Shown here: piece after piece, positions 15,491 to 25,399 of the stretch
How positions within the stretch are numbered: the stretch's first letter is position 1
Layout of the letters: every line of letters begins with the position of its first letter
Source: Streptomyces sp. NBC_01244
GTDB taxonomy: Bacteria; Actinomycetota; Actinomycetes; Streptomycetales; Streptomycetaceae
Length of the DNA stretch: 64,000 nucleotides
Direction: 5' to 3'
Assembly (NCBI RefSeq): GCF_035987325.1
Contig: NZ_CP108488.1
Span: 4,650,001-4,714,000 of the forward strand
The notes under the pieces: model-generated
The model's input: only the letters and a program-made list of their open reading frames with translations
The model's database searches: none
What the model was told of the DNA's origin: nothing
Position numbers and translations under genes: made by a program

Positions 15491-18348
15491 GCTACGAGAT
15501 CGAGATCAACAAGCGGCGCTTCGAGGACGAGCCCCGCTCGGGCCAGTGCCTGCGCACCTACCTCCGCGAGCGCGGCTGGTTCGGCGTGAAGAAGGGCTGC
15601 GACCAGGGCGACTGCGGCGCCTGCACGGTCCACGTCGACGGGCAGCCCGTCCACAGCTGCCTCTACCCGGCCGTCCGCGCCGAGGGCCGCTCCGTCACCA
15701 CCGTCGAGGGACTGTGCTCACCCGGCGGCGAACTCCATCCCGTCCAACAGCAGTTCCTCCACGCCCAGGGCTTCCAGTGCGGCTTCTGCACGGCCGGATT
15801 CCTGATGACCACCTCCGCCCTCCAGGCCGAGCGGGGCACCGCCCACGACGACGGCAAGCTCGAGGACCTCCCCCGCGCCTTCAAGGGCAACATCTGCCGC
15901 TGCACCGGATACCGCGCCATCGAAGACGCCGTACGCGGCGTGAAGCACGTCGAAACCCCCGAGGCGGGACAGGCCGTGGGCAAGAGCCTCGGCGCCCCCG
16001 CCGGCCCCCAGGTCGTCACCGGCACCGCCCGCTACACCTTCGACATCGACGTCCCCGGCCTGCTCCACATGAAGCTGCTGCGCTCCCCGCACCCGCACGC
16101 CCGCATCGTCGCCATCGACACCCGCGACGCCCTCCAGGTCCCCGGCGTCCACGCTGTCTTCACCCACCACGACGCGCCTGACCGGCTCTACTCGAGTGCC
16201 CGGCACGAGCACCCGACCGAGGACCCGATGGACACCCGGGTCCTGGACGACGTGGTCCGCTTCGTCGGCCAGCGCGTGACGGCCGTCGTCGCCGACTCCG
16301 AGCAGGCCGCGGAGGAGGGGTGCCGCCGCGTGGTGGTCACGTACGAGGAACTGCCGTACGTCATCGACCCGGAGGAGGCGATGCTCCCGGGCGCCCCGGT
16401 CATCCATCCCAAGGGTCCCGAGTCGGGCATCTTCCGCGCGGAGAACAACGTGTGCGGCGAGGTCCACAACACCCTCGGCGACATGGAGAAGGGCTACGCG
16501 GAGGCGGATGTGGTCTACGAGGAGACGTATCTGACGCAGCGCGTGCAGCATGCCAGCCTCGAAACTCACGGCAGCGTCGCGTACTTCGAGCCCAAGGAGG
16601 ACGGCTCCCCGGGCGAGCGCATCACCGTCCGCTCCTCCACCCAAGCGCCGTTCCTGACCCGGCGGGCCCTGTGCGCCCTCTACGACCTGAACGAGGACGA
16701 GGTCCGCGTCGTCGCGGGCCGCGTGGGCGGCGGGTTCGGCGGCAAACAGGAAATGCTCACCGAGGACATCGTGGTCCTCGCCGCCCTGAAACTGCGGCGC
16801 CCGGTGAAACTCGAATTCACCCGCGCCGAGCAGTTCTACGGAGCCACCACCCGCCACCCCTTCAAGGTCACCATCAAGATCGGCGCCAAGGCCGACGGCA
16901 CCCTCACCGCGCTCCGCATCCGGGTCGTCTCCAACACCGGCGCCTACGGAAACCACGGCCCGGCCGTCATGTTCCACAGCGTCGGCGAGTCCTTCGCGGT
17001 CTACAAGGCCCCGAACAAGCAGGTCGAGGCCTACTCCGTCTACACCAACGGGGTACCGGCCGGCGCCTTCCGCGGCTACGGCCTGGGCCAGGTGCTCTTC
17101 GCCCTCGAATCGGTCATGGACGAGCTCGCCCTCCGGCTCGGCATGGACCCGCTCGTCCTGCGCGAGAAGAACGTCATCGGCCCCGGCGACCACATGGTCA
17201 CCCCGATCGGCCACGAGGAGGACCTCTTCATCGCCTCGTACGGGATGAAGCAGTGCATGGACGTCGTCCGCAAGGCCATCGCCGAGGACCGCAGCCACGA
17301 GGACGTCCCCGAGGGCTGGCTCACCGGCACGGGCACGGCGGTCGCGATGATCGCGACCGGACCGCCGGGCGGCCACTACGCCGACGCCCGGATCAGCCTG
17401 CTGCGCGACGGGACGTACGACATCGCGGTGGGCACGGCGGAGTTCGGCAACGGCACCACCACCGTCCACAAGCAGATCACCGCCGGAGCCCTGAACACCA
17501 CGGTCGACCGGATCACGGTCCGCCAGTCCGACACCGACGTGGTCCGCCACGACACCGGTGCCTTCGGGTCGGCCGGCACGGTGGTTGCGGGCAAGGCGGT
17601 CATGCTGGCCGCCGACTCCCTCGCGGAGCGCCTCACCACCTTCGCGGCCCGCCACACCGGCGTGGCCCGGCACCTGTGCAAGCTGTCCGCCGAAGCCTTC
17701 GACTGCGCGGGCCGCGTGGTCACCCTCAAGGAGCTGTACGAGGCCGCGTACGACACGGGCAAGCTCGACGAGATCGCCGCCGACGGCCACTGGGGCGGCT
17801 CCCCGCGCTCGGTGGCCTTCAACGCCCAGTGGTTCCGGATCGCCGTCGACCCCAACACGGGCGAGATGAGGATCCTGCGCAGCGTCCACGCGGCGGACGC
17901 GGGCAAGGTCATGAACCCGATGCAGTGCCGCGGCCAGGTCGAGGGCGGTGTGGCCCAGGCCCTCGGCGCCACCCTCTTCGAGACCGTACGGGTGGACGAG
18001 CGCGGCGAAGTCACCACGGCCGCCTTCCGCCGCTACCGCCTCCCGCAATACGCGGACGTCCCGCGCACCGAGGTCCACTTCATGGAGACCTCGGACGCGA
18101 TCGGCCCGCTCGGCGCCAAGTCGATGTCCGAGAGCCCCTTCAACCCGGTGGGCCCCGCCTTCACCAACGCACTCCGGGACGCGACGGGAATCCGCTTCAC
18201 GGAGCTGCCGGTGACGCGGGACGTGGTCTGGCAGCGGATCCACGAGGCGTGCGGGACATCGGCAGGCCCGCTCGGCTCGCCCGGCCCGCTCGGCTCGCTC
18301 CCGGGGCGGAAGCGGGGCGCAGAACCAGGATCTGCCAGGCAAAATTGA
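15487..18348 (+). CDS. Xanthine dehydrogenase, fused 2Fe-2S and molybdopterin subunits
   Basis: A 953-residue protein. Residues 1-155 carry both [2Fe-2S] domains: Cys38/43/46/58 for the plant-type cluster and Cys98/101 with 137/139 (CGFC and CRC) for the helical one. Residues about 165-930 are the molybdenum cofactor-binding chain, with GGGFGGKQE near 414-422 and the catalytic glutamate at about 882 in KSMSESPFNP, where most enzymes have a GxGE sequence. In many bacteria these are separate subunits; here they form one polypeptide and the FAD subunit is separate. It catalyses hypoxanthine/xanthine hydroxylation by inference; other purine-like substrates are possible. The last 30 residues are Pro/Gly-rich and dispensable-looking. 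Confidence 0.88.
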   Translation: MSYEIEINKRRFEDEPRSGQCLRTYLRERGWFGVKKGCDQGDCGACTVHVDGQPVHSCLYPAVRAEGRSVTTVEGLCSPGGELHPVQQQFLHAQGFQCGFCTAGFLMTTSALQAERGTAHDDGKLEDLPRAFKGNICRCTGYRAIEDAVRGVKHVETPEAGQAVGKSLGAPAGPQVVTGTARYTFDIDVPGLLHMKLLRSPHPHARIVAIDTRDALQVPGVHAVFTHHDAPDRLYSSARHEHPTEDPMDTRVLDDVVRFVGQRVTAVVADSEQAAEEGCRRVVVTYEELPYVIDPEEAMLPGAPVIHPKGPESGIFRAENNVCGEVHNTLGDMEKGYAEADVVYEETYLTQRVQHASLETHGSVAYFEPKEDGSPGERITVRSSTQAPFLTRRALCALYDLNEDEVRVVAGRVGGGFGGKQEMLTEDIVVLAALKLRRPVKLEFTRAEQFYGATTRHPFKVTIKIGAKADGTLTALRIRVVSNTGAYGNHGPAVMFHSVGESFAVYKAPNKQVEAYSVYTNGVPAGAFRGYGLGQVLFALESVMDELALRLGMDPLVLREKNVIGPGDHMVTPIGHEEDLFIASYGMKQCMDVVRKAIAEDRSHEDVPEGWLTGTGTAVAMIATGPPGGHYADARISLLRDGTYDIAVGTAEFGNGTTTVHKQITAGALNTTVDRITVRQSDTDVVRHDTGAFGSAGTVVAGKAVMLAADSLAERLTTFAARHTGVARHLCKLSAEAFDCAGRVVTLKELYEAAYDTGKLDEIAADGHWGGSPRSVAFNAQWFRIAVDPNTGEMRILRSVHAADAGKVMNPMQCRGQVEGGVAQALGATLFETVRVDERGEVTTAAFRRYRLPQYADVPRTEVHFMETSDAIGPLGAKSMSESPFNPVGPAFTNALRDATGIRFTELPVTRDVVWQRIHEACGTSAGPLGSPGPLGSLPGRKRGAEPGSARQN

Positions 18349-18358
18349 TGATTGCCTG
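18336..18358 (+). terminator. Short inverted repeat at the end of the xdh operon
   Basis: CAGGCAA (18336-18342) and TTGCCTG (18352-18358) flank the stop codon of the fused subunit with a nine-base loop. The stem is short and lacks a T-run, so terminator function is weakly supported. A regulatory site for the next gene is also possible. Confidence 0.3.
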
Positions 18359-18435
18359 CACAGGTGCGGCTCATATCAAGCTCTGAACCTCGCAGACGAG
18401 GTTCCCGATGACAGAGAACCGGGCATGAGTGAGCC

Positions 18436-18882
18436 ATGGCCAAACTCATGCTGCACGGAGACCTGGACCACCCGGCGACGCTCAGCGTCGCGGACCTGCG
18501 GGACTGGGCACAACACCGGGCCGCGGTCACGTTCGATTGCGCGACCAACGGTCCGCAACACCACGTCTTCGAGGGCCCGTTGCTCCGGCAGGTCATCTCG
18601 GACGCCGGCCCGGCCTTCGACGCACGCCGCCGCAAGGACCGTTCGCGGTTCCTGCTCGCCGTGACCGGCGGGGACGGACACCATTCGATGCTGTCCTGGG
18701 CCGAGTTGGACGCCGACTTCGGCGCGAGCCCGGTGCTGCTGGCGACCCGCCTCGACGGGGAGGACCTCGACGAGGCGGGTGCGCAGCTGGTGGTCCCTTC
18801 GGACCGGTGCGGGGCGCGCTACGTCAGCGCCGTCACGCACGTGTGGTTCGGCGCGCTGTCGCCGCCGAGTCTGGGCCTGTAG
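18436..18882 (+). CDS. Small molybdopterin-binding oxidoreductase domain protein
   Basis: A 148-residue protein made only of the sulfite-oxidase-type molybdopterin-binding fold: FDCATNG near residue 33-39, then DGHHSMLSWAELD, LVVPSDRCGARYVSAVTHVWF. The cysteine in DCATNG is where sulfite oxidases place their Mo-ligating Cys. Family members are usually 250 residues or more with a second domain, so this is a stand-alone version, common but uncharacterised in actinomycetes. It lies 88 bases after the xanthine dehydrogenase operon on the same strand, which makes use of the same cofactor pool likely. No signal peptide is seen. Confidence 0.65.
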   Translation: MAKLMLHGDLDHPATLSVADLRDWAQHRAAVTFDCATNGPQHHVFEGPLLRQVISDAGPAFDARRRKDRSRFLLAVTGGDGHHSMLSWAELDADFGASPVLLATRLDGEDLDEAGAQLVVPSDRCGARYVSAVTHVWFGALSPPSLGL

Positions 18883-19027
18883 AGGAGCGCGCGGTCCGGG
18901 CGTGGAGGACCGCACAAGATCGACGCTAGGCGGCCCCGGGCCGACCCGCTTTCGGCGCGTCGCATCCGCCAACCAGAACCACCCGGGCGGCTGGCCTCTG
19001 CGTCGGAAAAAGAATCTTCGGAGTTCC

Positions 19028-19056
19028 TGTCACATCCGTGCGGTGGCGCGGGTCAG
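19028..19056 (+). promoter_or_regulatory. Possible ECF41-type promoter before the DoxX-like gene
   Basis: TGTCACA (19028-19034) is followed 16 bases later by GGTC. The -35 matches the recalled ECF41 element and the spacing is right, though GGTC is not the usual CGTC. It lies 65 bp upstream of the DoxX-like start, so regulation by the ECF41 sigma factor at 7786 is conceivable. Confidence 0.35.
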
Positions 19057-19120
19057 TGCGGTGAGGAAGAAAAAACCGCCGTCCGGACCGCCGGACGCAC
19101 CGCCTGCCGAGGAGCCCCTC

Positions 19121-19468
19121 ATGGACATCGCCGCCACCGTCGTCGCCGTATTCGCCGCCGCCATGTCGGGCTTCTCGGGGTACTCGCTCCTGCGCCGCGC
19201 CCCGTGGGTTGTCGAGGCCATGGAGCAGTACAAGGTCCCCGGGGCCTGGTGGACCCCGCTCGGCGCGGCCAAGGCCGCCGGAGCCCTGGGCCTGCTCGTC
19301 GGCCTCTTCGTCCCGGCCGTCGGCGTCGCCGCGGGCGTCGGCCTGGTCCTCTACTACACCGGCGCCGTGATCACCGTGCTCCGGGCCCGGGCCTACGCGC
19401 ACGCCCCCTTCCCGGTGATCTACATGGCCCCGGTCGTGGCCGCCTTCGCCCTCGGCTTCGCCGCGTAG
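19121..19468 (+). CDS. DoxX-like small integral membrane protein
   Basis: A 115-residue protein with four hydrophobic segments: residues about 2-20, 48-66, 68-86 and 97-114. A conserved-looking short loop, EQYKVPGAWWTPLGAAKAAG, lies after the first. This matches the small DoxX-like family of unknown function, sometimes tied to redox or quinone metabolism. GAGG lies upstream of the ATG. It stands alone; the candidate promoter at 19028 could link it to the ECF41 sigma factor. Confidence 0.7.
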   Translation: MDIAATVVAVFAAAMSGFSGYSLLRRAPWVVEAMEQYKVPGAWWTPLGAAKAAGALGLLVGLFVPAVGVAAGVGLVLYYTGAVITVLRARAYAHAPFPVIYMAPVVAAFALGFAA

Positions 19469-19534
19469 GGCGCACGAGGGTGCGAGGGCCGGGGGGTGCG
19501 GGGAGGTGCGGGGGCAGGGCCCCCCCACCACTCC

Positions 19535-20347
19535 TCAGGCGAACTTCGGCATCTCGCCGACCGTCTTCGTCACGTCGATCACCGCGAACGCCGCGCCCTG
19601 CGGGTCCGTGACCGCCGCGAAGCGGCCGAAGGGGCTGTCCATCGGGCCGAAGTGCAGCTTGCCGCCGTGGGCCTGGGTCTTCGCGACCGCCTCGTCGCAG
19701 TCCGGGACGGCGAAGTAGACCTGGACGTACGAAGGGATCTCCGGCGGGAAGTCGGTGCCCATGTTCATCCGGCCCAGCACCGGGTTGTCCGGGCCGCCCA
19801 GGCTGAAGACCTTGAAGTCCATCCCGGCTGCCTCGGGGTCGTCGCCGAGGTCCATCTGCTGGGTCCCGTACGGGAAGACCTGCGGGAGGAACGCGTCCGG
19901 CTTGGCCACGTCGCGCGAGAAGAACTCGGCCCAGCAGTACGCGCCCGCCTCGCCCATCTTCTCGAAGCCCTTGTGGTCGCCCGGCTGCCAGACGCCGAAG
20001 ACGGCGCCGCTCGGCTCCTTCGCGATGGCCATCGTGCCGAAGGAGCCGACCTGCATCGGCTCCATGAGGAGCTCGCCGCCGGCCGCCCTGATCTTCGCGG
20101 CCGTGGCCGCGGCATCGGGCGAGGCGAGGTAGAGACACCATTGCGAATGGCCCTCCGCCCCCGGCATCGGCGGCACCACGGCCGCGACGGCCTTGCCGTC
20201 GGAGTAGGCCTGCGTGTAGTTGCCGTACTCGCTGCTGGACTCCCCGAAGGTCCAGCCGAGGACATCGGCGTAGAAGGTCTTCGCGCCCTCCAGATCGGAG
20301 AACATCGCGTCCACCCAGCAGGGCGCACCTTCCGTGAACTCAGTCAT
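19535..20347 (-). CDS. Tandem VOC (glyoxalase-like) protein
   Basis: A 270-residue protein with two vicinal-oxygen-chelate domains. The first (residues about 8-125) has CWVDAMFSDLEGAKTFYADVLGW and ends GAVFGVW. The second (about 135-260) has CWAEFFSRDV and ends DPQGAAFAVIDV. Candidate metal ligands are less clear than in true glyoxalase I, so a binding or resistance role is as likely as catalysis. It is separated from the divergent HhH-GPD gene by about 110 bases holding both promoters. Confidence 0.8.
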   Translation of the reverse strand: MTEFTEGAPCWVDAMFSDLEGAKTFYADVLGWTFGESSSEYGNYTQAYSDGKAVAAVVPPMPGAEGHSQWCLYLASPDAAATAAKIRAAGGELLMEPMQVGSFGTMAIAKEPSGAVFGVWQPGDHKGFEKMGEAGAYCWAEFFSRDVAKPDAFLPQVFPYGTQQMDLGDDPEAAGMDFKVFSLGGPDNPVLGRMNMGTDFPPEIPSYVQVYFAVPDCDEAVAKTQAHGGKLHFGPMDSPFGRFAAVTDPQGAAFAVIDVTKTVGEMPKFA

Positions 20348-20455
20348 GATCGATCGACTCCTGTGTCGTGTGCGACGTGACCCGTCTCGGTACTCACGCT
20401 AGGCGCGGGGTCTGACAATCGCGCGGGGAGCACCGCCGCGCGGGACCCTGGGTGC

Positions 20456-21070
20456 ATGGACGACAAGAACAAGAGCGTCACCATCCGGCTCGCCCAGCAG
20501 CCGGAGGCCGACGAACTGCTGGGCCGCAGCCCGCTCGCCGCGCTGGTCGGGATGCTGCTGGACCAGCAGGTACCCATGGAATGGGCGTTCTCGGGGCCCT
20601 ACACGATCGCCCGGCGCCTCGGCTCCGACGACCTGGACGCGCACGCGATCGCCGCCTACGACCCGGAGGCCTTCGCCGCGCTGCTCTCCGAGAAGCCGGC
20701 CGTGCACCGCTACCCGGGGTCGATGGCGAAGCGGGTGCAGCAGCTGTGCGCGTACCTGGTGGAGCACTACGAAGGGGACGCGGCGGCGGTGTGGACCGAC
20801 GTGGGGACCGGCGCCGAGCTGCTGGCGCGGCTGCGGGCGCTGCCCGGCTTCGGGGAGCAGAAGGCGCAGATCTTCCTGGCGCTGCTCGGCAAGCGGTTCG
20901 GGGTGCGTCCGCGCGGCTGGCGCGAGGCGGCCGGCGGCTACGGGCCGGCGAACGTCTACCGGTCGGCGGCCGATATCACCGGCCCGGAGTCGCTGGCCAA
21001 AGTGCGGGCGCACAAGCAGGAGGCGAAGGCCGCCGCGAAGGCCGGGAAGGCGGCTGGAAAGGCGACCTGA
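20456..21070 (+). CDS. HhH-GPD family DNA glycosylase-like protein
   Basis: A 204-residue protein. The helix-hairpin-helix is at residues about 120-145 (ALPGFGEQKAQIFLALLGKRFG). The position where base-excision glycosylases have the catalytic lysine or aspartate after the hairpin is not obvious. It starts with SVTIRLAQQPEADELLGRSPLAALVGMLLDQQ split over two helices, typical of this actinobacterial group. The C-terminal 30 residues are an Ala/Lys-rich tail that may bind DNA. A role in base-excision repair is inferred. ATG 20456 follows a weak ribosome-binding site. Confidence 0.75.
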   Translation: MDDKNKSVTIRLAQQPEADELLGRSPLAALVGMLLDQQVPMEWAFSGPYTIARRLGSDDLDAHAIAAYDPEAFAALLSEKPAVHRYPGSMAKRVQQLCAYLVEHYEGDAAAVWTDVGTGAELLARLRALPGFGEQKAQIFLALLGKRFGVRPRGWREAAGGYGPANVYRSAADITGPESLAKVRAHKQEAKAAAKAGKAAGKAT

Positions 21071-21207
21071 ACGGCGACCTGGAAAACGGGGTCGGAAAGC
21101 CGCCGGAGAAGCAGTCGGAAAGCGGCACCGGCGGTCCCGTCAAACGGAATTGACCGTTCGGGCGGGTGCGCCGTCCGTTGTCAGACCCTGCCCCTAAGCT
21201 CGTGATC

Positions 21208-21684
21208 ATGACTGAGAACCTGACGCGCGCCGCCACTGCCGAGATCATCTCCGATGGCCCCGGCAGCCTCATCACGCTGCTCACGGACACCGCCGAGCTC
21301 ACCTGCAACACGGCCACCTTCGAGGCGGGCGCGGCGGGTGCCCCGGTGCACTTCCACACCAAGGCGACCGAGTTCTTCCACGTCACGGACGGCACGCTCG
21401 ACGTCCTGCTCGGCGACGAGATACACACCCTGACCAAGGGCGATTTCCTCGCCGTGCCGCCCGGTGTGAAGCACGCCTTCGCCCCGGCCGCGGACTCCAC
21501 CGCCGAGGTGTTCGTCGGCTTCACCCCCGGCATGGGCCGCTTCGACTACTACCGGCTGCTCGGCCGGGTCCGGGCCGGCGAGGCCACGGTGCAGGACATC
21601 ATCGACAGCCAGCCGGTCTACGACAACCACTACGCGGAGAGCGACGCCTGGGCCGGCCGCCTGAAGCGCAGCGCCGAGGCGTAG
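21208..21684 (+). CDS. Cupin-domain protein
   Basis: A 158-residue single-cupin protein. The first cupin motif is APVHFHTKATEFFHVTDG, with two histidines and a glutamate placed to bind a metal. The second is GDFLAVPPGVKHAF, with the third histidine. After the barrel a 40-residue helical tail follows. The likely role is a small metalloenzyme or sugar/phenolic-binding protein; the substrate is unknown. The final 55 bases overlap the 3' end of the convergent OpcA-like gene. Confidence 0.8.
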   Translation: MTENLTRAATAEIISDGPGSLITLLTDTAELTCNTATFEAGAAGAPVHFHTKATEFFHVTDGTLDVLLGDEIHTLTKGDFLAVPPGVKHAFAPAADSTAEVFVGFTPGMGRFDYYRLLGRVRAGEATVQDIIDSQPVYDNHYAESDAWAGRLKRSAEA

Positions 21685-22565
21685 ATCTCGTCGGCGTCGA
21701 GCCGTCGCAGTTCCTCCGCGATGAGCTCGGCGCTGCTGCGGATCTTCAGCGCCACCTTGCGGTCGGGGCTGCCCGGCAGGAGCAAGGTGGCCAGGACGCC
21801 GTCCGGGCGGTCCACGCGGATCTCCCCGGCCGTGGTCGTCAGCCGGACCCGGGTGATGACCGGACCCTCGGTCGCCACCCGTTCCACGGGCACGCCGAGC
21901 CGGTCCTCGAGCCAGCGGGCGAGCAGCTCGGAGCTCGCGTTGCCGGGCTCGCTCTCCACGGCCGCGCCCGTCACCGGGAGCGGCTTCTGGTCCAGGGCGG
22001 CGGCCAGGAGCGAGCGCCACGGGGTGAGCCGGGTCCAGGCCAGATCGGTGTCCCCGGGCTCGTAGGCGCCGCCGCGGACGTCGAGTGCGGCGACCGGGTC
22101 GGCGGCCGCCTCGGCGTCCGTGATCCTGCGCTGCGCGAGGGCGCCGAGCGGGTCCCGGGCCGGCGCGGCCGGGGCCTCGGCGGGCCACCAGGCCACCACG
22201 GGCGCGTCCGGCACCAGCAGCGGGAGCACCACGGAACCCGCGTGCTCATTGAGGGTCCCGTGCAGCCGGAGCAGCACGATCTCCCCGGACCCGGCGTCGG
22301 CCCCGACCCGCAGCTCGGCGTCGAGCCGGTTCTGCCGCTGCCGGTGCGAGCCGCGGGCGGTGCGCTTTATGACCGCGATGATCCGGCAGGGGTGCTCGCG
22401 CGAGGCCTCGGAGGCCGCGCGGACGGCGTCGTAGGCGTTCTCCTCGTCCGTGGCGACGAGGAGGTTGAGCACGAGTCCCATCGTGGGACTTCCGATGGCC
22501 CGTCGCGCGTCGAGCAGGGCCCGGTTGACCTTGCTGGAGGTCGTATCGGTGAGTTCGGTCCGCAT
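21630..22565 (-). CDS. OpcA-like glucose-6-phosphate dehydrogenase assembly protein
   Basis: A 311-residue protein matching OpcA along its length: NALLDARRAIG-like opening (RALLDARRAIGSP), the DEENAYDAVRAA segment, LLVPDAPVVAWWPAEAP, DTDLAWTRLTPWRSLLAAALDQ and SSELIAEELRRLDADEIYA near the end. OpcA activates glucose-6-phosphate dehydrogenase, the entry enzyme of the pentose phosphate pathway. Normally it lies directly after zwf; here no zwf, tal or pgl is adjacent, so this is an orphan or second copy. The last dozen residues diverge from what I remember of the family. It overlaps the cupin gene convergently by 55 bases. Confidence 0.88.
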   Translation of the reverse strand: MRTELTDTTSSKVNRALLDARRAIGSPTMGLVLNLLVATDEENAYDAVRAASEASREHPCRIIAVIKRTARGSHRQRQNRLDAELRVGADAGSGEIVLLRLHGTLNEHAGSVVLPLLVPDAPVVAWWPAEAPAAPARDPLGALAQRRITDAEAAADPVAALDVRGGAYEPGDTDLAWTRLTPWRSLLAAALDQKPLPVTGAAVESEPGNASSELLARWLEDRLGVPVERVATEGPVITRVRLTTTAGEIRVDRPDGVLATLLLPGSPDRKVALKIRSSAELIAEELRRLDADEIYASALRFRRPAQASLSA

Positions 22566-22629
22566 GCTCCGAGTCTCGCAGGCCGGACGGGGCCCCCGGT
22601 ACGGAAATCCCCTCCCCGCCCCGGGAGGT

Positions 22630-24201
<1,572 letters not shown>

Positions 24202-24277
24202 ATATCACTCCCGAAATAGCACTCTTCGTCACCTTTGCACCGTCATCGCAAGGCTGCGCCCGCAGGCCCCTGCCCGG

Positions 24278-24283
24278 TAGGCT
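24278..24283 (+). promoter_or_regulatory. -10 element for a leaderless transcript
   Basis: TAGGCT lies 6 bases before the GTG at 24290. A transcript starting at or next to the GTG would have no leader, as is common in Streptomyces. No ribosome-binding site is visible. The -35 is not clear. Confidence 0.5.
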
Positions 24284-24289
24284 TTCCGT

Positions 24290-24586
24290 GTGATCTTCAA
24301 GCGCATCGGAAATAGGCGGCCGTACCCCGACCACGGCAGGGAAACCACCCGGCAGTGGGCGGATGTCGCCCCGCGCCCGGTCCGGCTCGACCAGCTTGTG
24401 ACCACCAAGGGCCAGCTCGACCTCGAAACGCTGCTCGCCGAGGATTCGACCTTCTACGGGGACCTCTTCGCCCACGTCGTGAAGTGGCAGGGCGACCTCT
24501 ACCTGGAGGACGGCCTGCACCGCGCCGTCCGCGCCGCGCTCCAGCAGCGCCAGGTCCTGCACGCGCGCGTCCTCGAACTGGGCTGA
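24290..24586 (+). CDS. Conserved small protein with ParB-like fold
   Basis: A 98-residue protein conserved, as I recall, across Streptomyces next to the LytR_C gene. Residues about 32-96 resemble a compact ParB/Srx-type domain: a strand ending RLDQLVTTKGQLDLETLL, then YLEDGLHRAVRAALQQRQ, where DGLHR sits as the DGxHR box of ParB N-terminal domains. If real, it could bind nucleotide or DNA. It is sometimes annotated as a VapB-type antitoxin; I see no AbrB or RHH fold and no toxin beside it. It starts with GTG directly after a -10 element. Confidence 0.65.
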   Translation: MIFKRIGNRRPYPDHGRETTRQWADVAPRPVRLDQLVTTKGQLDLETLLAEDSTFYGDLFAHVVKWQGDLYLEDGLHRAVRAALQQRQVLHARVLELG

Positions 24587-24697
24587 TCCGCCCTTCGAGG
24601 GTGTCGGATAGGTCCCGGTTGCGCCTTTCGGGTCAGCCTTGCCCTATCAACAGATGATTCAGTGGGCATCGGCAGCGGTCGGCATTACGCTGCGCAC

Positions 24698-25342
24698 ATG
24701 AGCATGCTCACTCCCCCTGGCATGGGCGGAAAGTACAAGGTCACGGGAGCGGCTTACCCCCGCATGACCCGCCCTCGACGCCGCCGCCGGATCGTCCTCG
24801 TGGTGCTCGGATCAATCATCGGGCTCGCCCTGATCGCTTACGGGGCCGTGCAGCTCATCGACGTGTTCGGCGGCGACGCGGACAAACGCAAGACCGCCGC
24901 CGCGGCCAAGGACTGCGCCACCCCCGCCCCCAAGGCGGGCTCCGCCGCCTCCGCCGCGCCGAAGGTCGCGCTCCCGCCGCCCGGCGGGATCACGGTCAAC
25001 GTCTACAACGCGACCCCCCGCGCGGGCCTGGCCAAGGCCGTGGGCGATGAGCTCAAGAACCGCGGCTTCGCCATCGGTAAGGTCGGCAACGCCCCCGCCG
25101 ACTTCGACAAGAAGGTTCCGGGCGCCGGGATACTGGTCGGCTCGCCGCAGACGGACAAGGCCGCCTTCTCCGTCCTCGGCACCAACCTCGCCGGCGCCAC
25201 CCAGCAGACCGACACCCGCGAGACCGCGGACATCGACCTGATCCTGGGCGACGCCTTCAAGGAGCTCACCCCGAAGGCCGACGCGGACAAGGCCCTGGCC
25301 GCCCTGGCCAACCCCCAGCCCGCACCCGCCAAGAAGTGCTGA
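24698..25342 (+). CDS. Membrane-anchored LytR C-terminal domain protein
   Basis: A 214-residue protein. A basic N-terminus (RPRRRRR) precedes one transmembrane helix at residues about 30-52. An Ala/Pro linker follows, then a LytR_C domain at residues about 98-200 (ITVNVYNATPRAGLA, DELKNRGFAIGKVGNAP, ILVGSPQTDKAAF). LytR_C domains occur at the end of cell-wall ligases; here the catalytic LytR-CpsA-Psr part is absent, so it may be a wall-binding partner. A TACGCT -10 lies 7 bases before the ATG, another likely leaderless start. Alternative ATG at 24704. Confidence 0.8.
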   Translation: MSMLTPPGMGGKYKVTGAAYPRMTRPRRRRRIVLVVLGSIIGLALIAYGAVQLIDVFGGDADKRKTAAAAKDCATPAPKAGSAASAAPKVALPPPGGITVNVYNATPRAGLAKAVGDELKNRGFAIGKVGNAPADFDKKVPGAGILVGSPQTDKAAFSVLGTNLAGATQQTDTRETADIDLILGDAFKELTPKADADKALAALANPQPAPAKKC

Positions 25343-25352
25343 CCGCATGAGA

Positions 25353-25383
25353 ATGCCCGGCCTCCGAAGCGGGGGCCGGGCAT
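25353..25383. terminator. Bidirectional hairpin terminator
   Basis: ATGCCCGGCC and GGCCGGGCAT form a 10-bp perfect stem with an 11-base loop. It sits between the convergent LytR_C and upp genes. Confidence 0.8.
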
Positions 25384-25399
25384 GCGAGCCGTGTCCGGG

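Noticed and set aside
15718..18342. An 874-codon minus-strand open frame opposite xanthine dehydrogenase
   Set aside because: The plus-strand frame has cofactor-binding motifs throughout. The antisense frame has none and lacks a plausible start site.
24290..24586. Call as a VapB antitoxin
   Set aside because: No toxin gene is adjacent and no AbrB, RHH or similar DNA-binding fold is visible; the DGLHR box fits ParB better.
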